NCBI GenBank assembly: GCA_910587955.1
Contig: CAJUNN010000027.1
Span: 1-36,393, forward strand
Direction of reading: 5' to 3'
DNA: 36,393 bases
Source of the DNA: an uncultured Lachnospiraceae bacterium
GTDB taxonomy: Bacteria > Bacillota > Clostridia > Lachnospirales > Lachnospiraceae
Made by a program: the position numbers and the translations under genes. The notes under the pieces were generated by a model. The model saw only the letters and a list, made by a program, of their open reading frames with translations, ran no database searches and had not been told where the DNA came from. This document shows, piece by piece, positions 34,158-36,393 of this stretch (the stretch's first letter is position 1; the number at the start of each line of letters is the position of its first letter).

Positions 34158-34691
34158 TTACCGGTAAAGAACCAGGCTGAACCAGGTAATCAGATGGTTT
34201 TCGTCCAAAAAGGGAATTTTTAAGCGCTCCGCCAGTTCTGTCACAAGAATTCCGTAACCTTCCAGGCTTTCGAACATTTTGTCCGGATAGCGGCAGGGCT
34301 GTTCCGGGTAAGTGCAGTTCTTACAGACGGCGCAGGATTCCGTGGAGAGTACCAGCACCCTACTGCATTCCTCCCGGAAGATATCCCGCACGGCCCTGGC
34401 AACTTCCTCGTGCTCCCTGCGTGTGGCAAGCATTCCCTCAAAATCCTCCAAATCGCCGGCTTCGGCCATGGTGGTGAAGAGAAAACCTCCCGCATATGCT
34501 CCGCATCGTTTCCGGCATTCCTCCAGGCTTCCTGTGGCAGGGGGACAAGACCAGGATTTCCCATAGCGGGGACATTCCGTCCTGCAGATATAACGGACTT
34601 CTTCTTTGAAAGGAATGTCCGAAACAGGAAAAAAGGCATAGGCGCAGATGGGAAGAGCCGCAATTTGGGTTTCGATTTTTTTCCTGTCCAT
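34158..34691 (-). CDS. DUF2284 Cys-rich metal-binding protein
   Basis: This 177-residue protein has two cysteine groups: ICRTECPRYGKSWSCPP near 35-51, and CAVCKNCTYPEQPCRYP near 120-136. That matches DUF2284, thought to bind a metal or Fe-S cluster. The function is unknown. It sits between ddh (32 bases away) and the alcohol dehydrogenase (16 bases away) and may serve as a small redox partner, which is a guess. AGGAG precedes the ATG. Confidence 0.9.
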   Translation of the reverse strand: MDRKKIETQIAALPICAYAFFPVSDIPFKEEVRYICRTECPRYGKSWSCPPATGSLEECRKRCGAYAGGFLFTTMAEAGDLEDFEGMLATRREHEEVARAVRDIFREECSRVLVLSTESCAVCKNCTYPEQPCRYPDKMFESLEGYGILVTELAERLKIPFLDENHLITWFSLVLYR

Positions 34692-34723
34692 AGACGGATT
34701 CTCCTTTTGGTTTTCTTTTGCCT

Positions 34724-35710
34724 TTAAAGCAGGGATGCCCGCAGTTCTTCTCCGCTTCTGGCGCTCAGGTAAGCGGGAGCAATGTCAAATACGGTCTTGC
34801 AGCCGGTATTTCCTTCCCGGGACAAGCGGCATGCAGCCCTGGCATAGGCCGCAATAACGCTGGAAGTAAATTCGGGATTGGAATCCAGCTTCAGGCTGTA
34901 TTCGATGAGATGGCGGTTTTCTTTCTCCCATCCGGTAACGCCGCTTCGCAGCACGAATCCCCCATGAGGAATCCGGCTGTGATCCCGCCGCATTTCTTCC
35001 TCGCTGATAAAGTGAACGGTGGTATCGTAATCTGCAAAATAATTGGGCATGGTCTTGATGGTTTCTTCCACCTTGGCTGCATCGGCGCCCTCCTCCAATA
35101 TCACAAAGCACTCCCGGGTGTGCTTCTGACGGGTGGCCAGTTCCGGGTTTTCTCCGGCCCGTACGGCTTTCAGGGCCTCTTCCACAGGAATGGTGTACTG
35201 TTTGGCGTCCTTTACACCCGGAATCCGGCGCACGGCGTCGGAGTGTCCCTGGCTGACGCCCCGTCCCCAAAAGGTGTAGTCTTTTCCTTCCGGCAGAATG
35301 GCGTTTGCATACATGCGGTTTAAGGAAAACATACCGGGATCCCATCCTACGGAAATAACGGCCGTCTTCTGCCCTTCTTTTGCAGCCGCGTCCACCCTGG
35401 CAAAATGCTCCGGGATCCGGGCATGGGTGTCAAAGCTGTCCACTACATTAAAGTATCTTGCATACTTTGGTGTCTGTTCCGGGAGATCCGTGGCGCTGCC
35501 GCCGCAGAGAATCAGCACGTCCAACACTTCTTTCCAGTCCAGTATTTCCGATACGTGGCAGACCTTTGCCGTCTCCGTTAAAATGGAAACCCCGGACGGA
35601 TCCCTTCTGGTAAAAACTGCTTTTAACTCCATATCGGGATTCTGCCGGACGGCACATTCCACCCCTCTTCCCAGATTTCCGTAACCTAAGATGCCAACGC
35701 GAATATTCAT
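34724..35710 (-). CDS. ddh: meso-Diaminopimelate D-dehydrogenase
   Basis: This NADP-dependent enzyme makes meso-diaminopimelate in one step from tetrahydrodipicolinate, feeding both lysine and peptidoglycan. The 328-residue protein has the Rossmann start RVGILGYGNLGRGVE and FTRRDP. The substrate region is marked by LCGGSATDLPEQ, NVVDSFDTHARIPEH, SVGWDPGMFSLNR and FWGRGVSQGHSDA. AGGAGG lies 6 bases before the ATG. A clear promoter and a structured leader of about 150 bases precede it, so it is likely regulated after transcription starts. It heads a three-gene run. Confidence 0.95.
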   Translation of the reverse strand: MNIRVGILGYGNLGRGVECAVRQNPDMELKAVFTRRDPSGVSILTETAKVCHVSEILDWKEVLDVLILCGGSATDLPEQTPKYARYFNVVDSFDTHARIPEHFARVDAAAKEGQKTAVISVGWDPGMFSLNRMYANAILPEGKDYTFWGRGVSQGHSDAVRRIPGVKDAKQYTIPVEEALKAVRAGENPELATRQKHTRECFVILEEGADAAKVEETIKTMPNYFADYDTTVHFISEEEMRRDHSRIPHGGFVLRSGVTGWEKENRHLIEYSLKLDSNPEFTSSVIAAYARAACRLSREGNTGCKTVFDIAPAYLSARSGEELRASLL

Positions 35711-35862
35711 AATGTTCCTCCTATTATAAGTTCCGCAGTTTCCCTTCCAACGCCTGGTTTGAGAAGGATTTCCGGCCTCTGGAACATCCGTCCGTAAATC
35801 CTTCTGGCGTTGTACGGGAAGCTGCTGTTTTAGTTCCGCAGTTTTCCTCTGCGGATCGTACT
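35711..35862 (-). promoter_or_regulatory. Structured 5' leader of ddh with repeated 13-mer; candidate cis-regulatory RNA
   Basis: In transcript order there is a hairpin TCCGCAG/CTGCGGA (35855-35835). A long rod follows, made of TTCCC/GGGAA, CAACGCC/GGCGTTG and AGAAGGATTT/AAATCCTTCT (35820-35740) with a 24-base apical loop, a 7-base bulge and a GTA/GAA internal loop. Then comes a second copy of CTGCGGA (35738-35732), ending 9 bases before AGGAGG. The minus-strand 13-mer AAACTGCGGAACT is identical at 35844-35832 and 35741-35729, so TCCGCAG can pair with either copy. There is no T-tract, so control would be at translation or RNA stability. The lysine riboswitch core is not recognisable. Confidence 0.55.
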
Positions 35863-35868
35863 GGTTTT

Positions 35869-35898
35869 ATTATAAACACAGATTATTTCCGGGCGCAA
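35869..35898 (-). promoter_or_regulatory. Sigma-A promoter of ddh
   Basis: On the minus strand TTGCGC and a perfect TATAAT are 18 bases apart. The start site would lie near 35862, at the edge of the structured leader. Confidence 0.65.
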
Positions 35899-35941
35899 GA
35901 AATTCCGCCACATTTTTTCGGGAATTTTTTGTTTTTTGCTC

Positions 35942-35970
35942 TTGTGTTTCTTGTCGTTTTATGTTATAGT
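35942..35970 (+). promoter_or_regulatory. Promoter of the tRNA-Ala gene
   Basis: TTGTGT and TATAGT are separated by 17 bases, with TG one base before the -10 (extended -10). The start site would be about 2-4 bases before the mature tRNA, so the 5' leader is very short. Confidence 0.65.
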
Positions 35971-35979
35971 AGATGCACT

Positions 35980-36052
35980 GGGGCATTAGCGCAGCTGGGA
36001 GCGCGCCACACTGGCAGTGTGGAGGTCACGGGTTCGAATCCCGTATGCTCCA
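35980..36052 (+). tRNA. tRNA-Ala, anticodon GGC
   Basis: This 73-base gene folds into a full cloverleaf. The acceptor stem GGGGCAT/ATGCTCC contains the G3-U70 pair that identifies alanine tRNAs. The D stem is GCGC/GCGC, the anticodon stem is CCACA/TGTGG with loop CTGGCAG (anticodon GGC), and the T stem is ACGGG/CCCGT with loop TTCGAAT. The discriminator is A. The 3' CCA is not encoded and must be added after transcription. Confidence 0.97.
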
Positions 36053-36096
36053 TTTTTTTGTGTTTGAAATTTTATTTTGGAAACTGTATTATTTTA

Positions 36097-36140
36097 GGAA
36101 ACTCCCTTAAAGCTTGTAAAAAGCCCCGGGAGTTTTCTTT
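36097..36140 (+). terminator. Candidate terminator after tRNA-Ala
   Basis: GGAAACTCCC pairs with GGGAGTTTTC (ten pairs including one G-U) around a 21-base loop and is followed by TTT. The loop is long, so the element is plausible but not ideal. It lies 45 bases after the tRNA. Confidence 0.55.
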
Positions 36141-36249
36141 AAATGTCATTATATTCATAGCAATGATAATCAAACCAGGAAATGAAGGATTTCTTTTTAT
36201 AGATAAGCCGGAAAGGTGTATGCTCTAATAAATAGGAGTGGCAAACAGG

Positions 36250-36381
36250 ATGAAGATATATAAATCGGCATTTTCTGGGTTTGCGTTCCAAACTGCTTAT
36301 CAGATGTTTCATCATGACCTCAAAAACTTCCTGGGGAAAAGAATTAAATACTCAAACTTCCCACACCAGTTGGTGTGCTGA
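36250..36381 (+). CDS. Possible 43-codon small ORF, unassigned
   Basis: An ATG with AGGAG 11 bases upstream opens a 43-residue frame that starts MKIYKSAFSGFAFQTAYQ and ends PHQLVC. It has no family match that I recognise, no membrane segment and no obvious motif. The stop falls just after a short hairpin. It may be chance or a gene remnant. The remaining bases of 36141-36393 show nothing else I can support. Confidence 0.2.
   Translation: MKIYKSAFSGFAFQTAYQMFHHDLKNFLGKRIKYSNFPHQLVC
36362..36377. repeat. Short inverted repeat CACACCA/TGGTGTG
   Basis: Seven paired bases separated by two (or six pairs with a four-base loop) lie 16 bases before the right edge and are followed by AACCTTGAAAAAT. 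There is no T-tract on the plus strand within the window. CTTGAAAA-like words occur near rRNA operons in many Firmicutes, so an rRNA operon may begin beyond the window, but this is only a hint. Confidence 0.3.
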
Positions 36382-36393
36382 ACCTTGAAAAAT

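Noticed and set aside
35711..35862. Lysine riboswitch upstream of ddh
   Set aside because: The conserved lysine aptamer core words and five-helix junction are not recognisable. The leader is only about 150 bases and has a different helix order.
35929..36228. Plus-strand frame of 99 codons over the tRNA
   Set aside because: It reads straight through the tRNA-Ala gene, and its protein contains the tRNA sequence translated.

Overview
The window looks like part of the chromosome of a spore-forming, Gram-positive, low-to-mid GC member of the Clostridia, most likely a Lachnospiraceae gut bacterium. This is inferred from gene content and order: YqfC/YqfD/PhoH/YbeY, RsmD/CoaD/YlbJ, a meso-diaminopimelate dehydrogenase, strong AGGAGG-type ribosome sites and a tRNA gene without encoded CCA. 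I cannot name a species. Almost every gene lies on the minus strand. The exceptions are ylbJ, the tRNA and a doubtful small ORF at the right end. I see no prophage, insertion sequence or CRISPR array.

Left third (1-11.5 kb, reading right to left): a LytTR response regulator and an AgrC-like histidine kinase are followed by a PilT-type ATPase. Next comes one giant open frame of more than 2,770 codons that runs off the left edge. The giant protein starts with a textbook type IV prepilin leader, then has a right-handed beta-helix-like entry region, about 35-40 GLUG-like repeats, and Ig/FN3-like C-terminal segments. It is a pilin-anchored giant surface protein with its own retraction-type motor and probable regulator, and is the most unusual feature of the window.

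Middle left (11.6-20.8 kb): a nine-gene minus-strand run ends at a strong intrinsic terminator near 11,580-11,630. In transcription order it encodes PepD dipeptidase, an M23 peptidase, a small alarmone (ppGpp) synthetase, an RsmF-like rRNA m5C methyltransferase, an RsuA-family pseudouridine synthase, a HAD phosphatase, a YgiQ radical SAM protein, an SDR oxidoreductase and a small membrane protein of unknown function.

Middle right (20.8-32.9 kb): the plus-strand sporulation gene ylbJ diverges from pepD and converges on a second long minus-strand run. Read from its start, that run is yqfC, yqfD, phoH, ybeY, a DUF3048 lipoprotein, a SpoVB/MurJ-like flippase, a BofC-like membrane protein, a patatin-like phospholipase, DUF896, a fusion of 5-formyl-THF cyclo-ligase with ProA, rsmD, coaD and a coiled-coil protein. 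A sigma-E-like promoter precedes yqfC.

Right end (32.9-36.4 kb): ddh, a DUF2284 Cys-rich protein and a zinc alcohol dehydrogenase form a likely operon. Its promoter is clear, and its roughly 150-nt leader is highly structured, with a repeated 13-mer that allows alternative pairing. A divergent tRNA-Ala(GGC) with its own promoter and a candidate terminator follows. The last 250 bases hold only a weak small ORF and a short hairpin.
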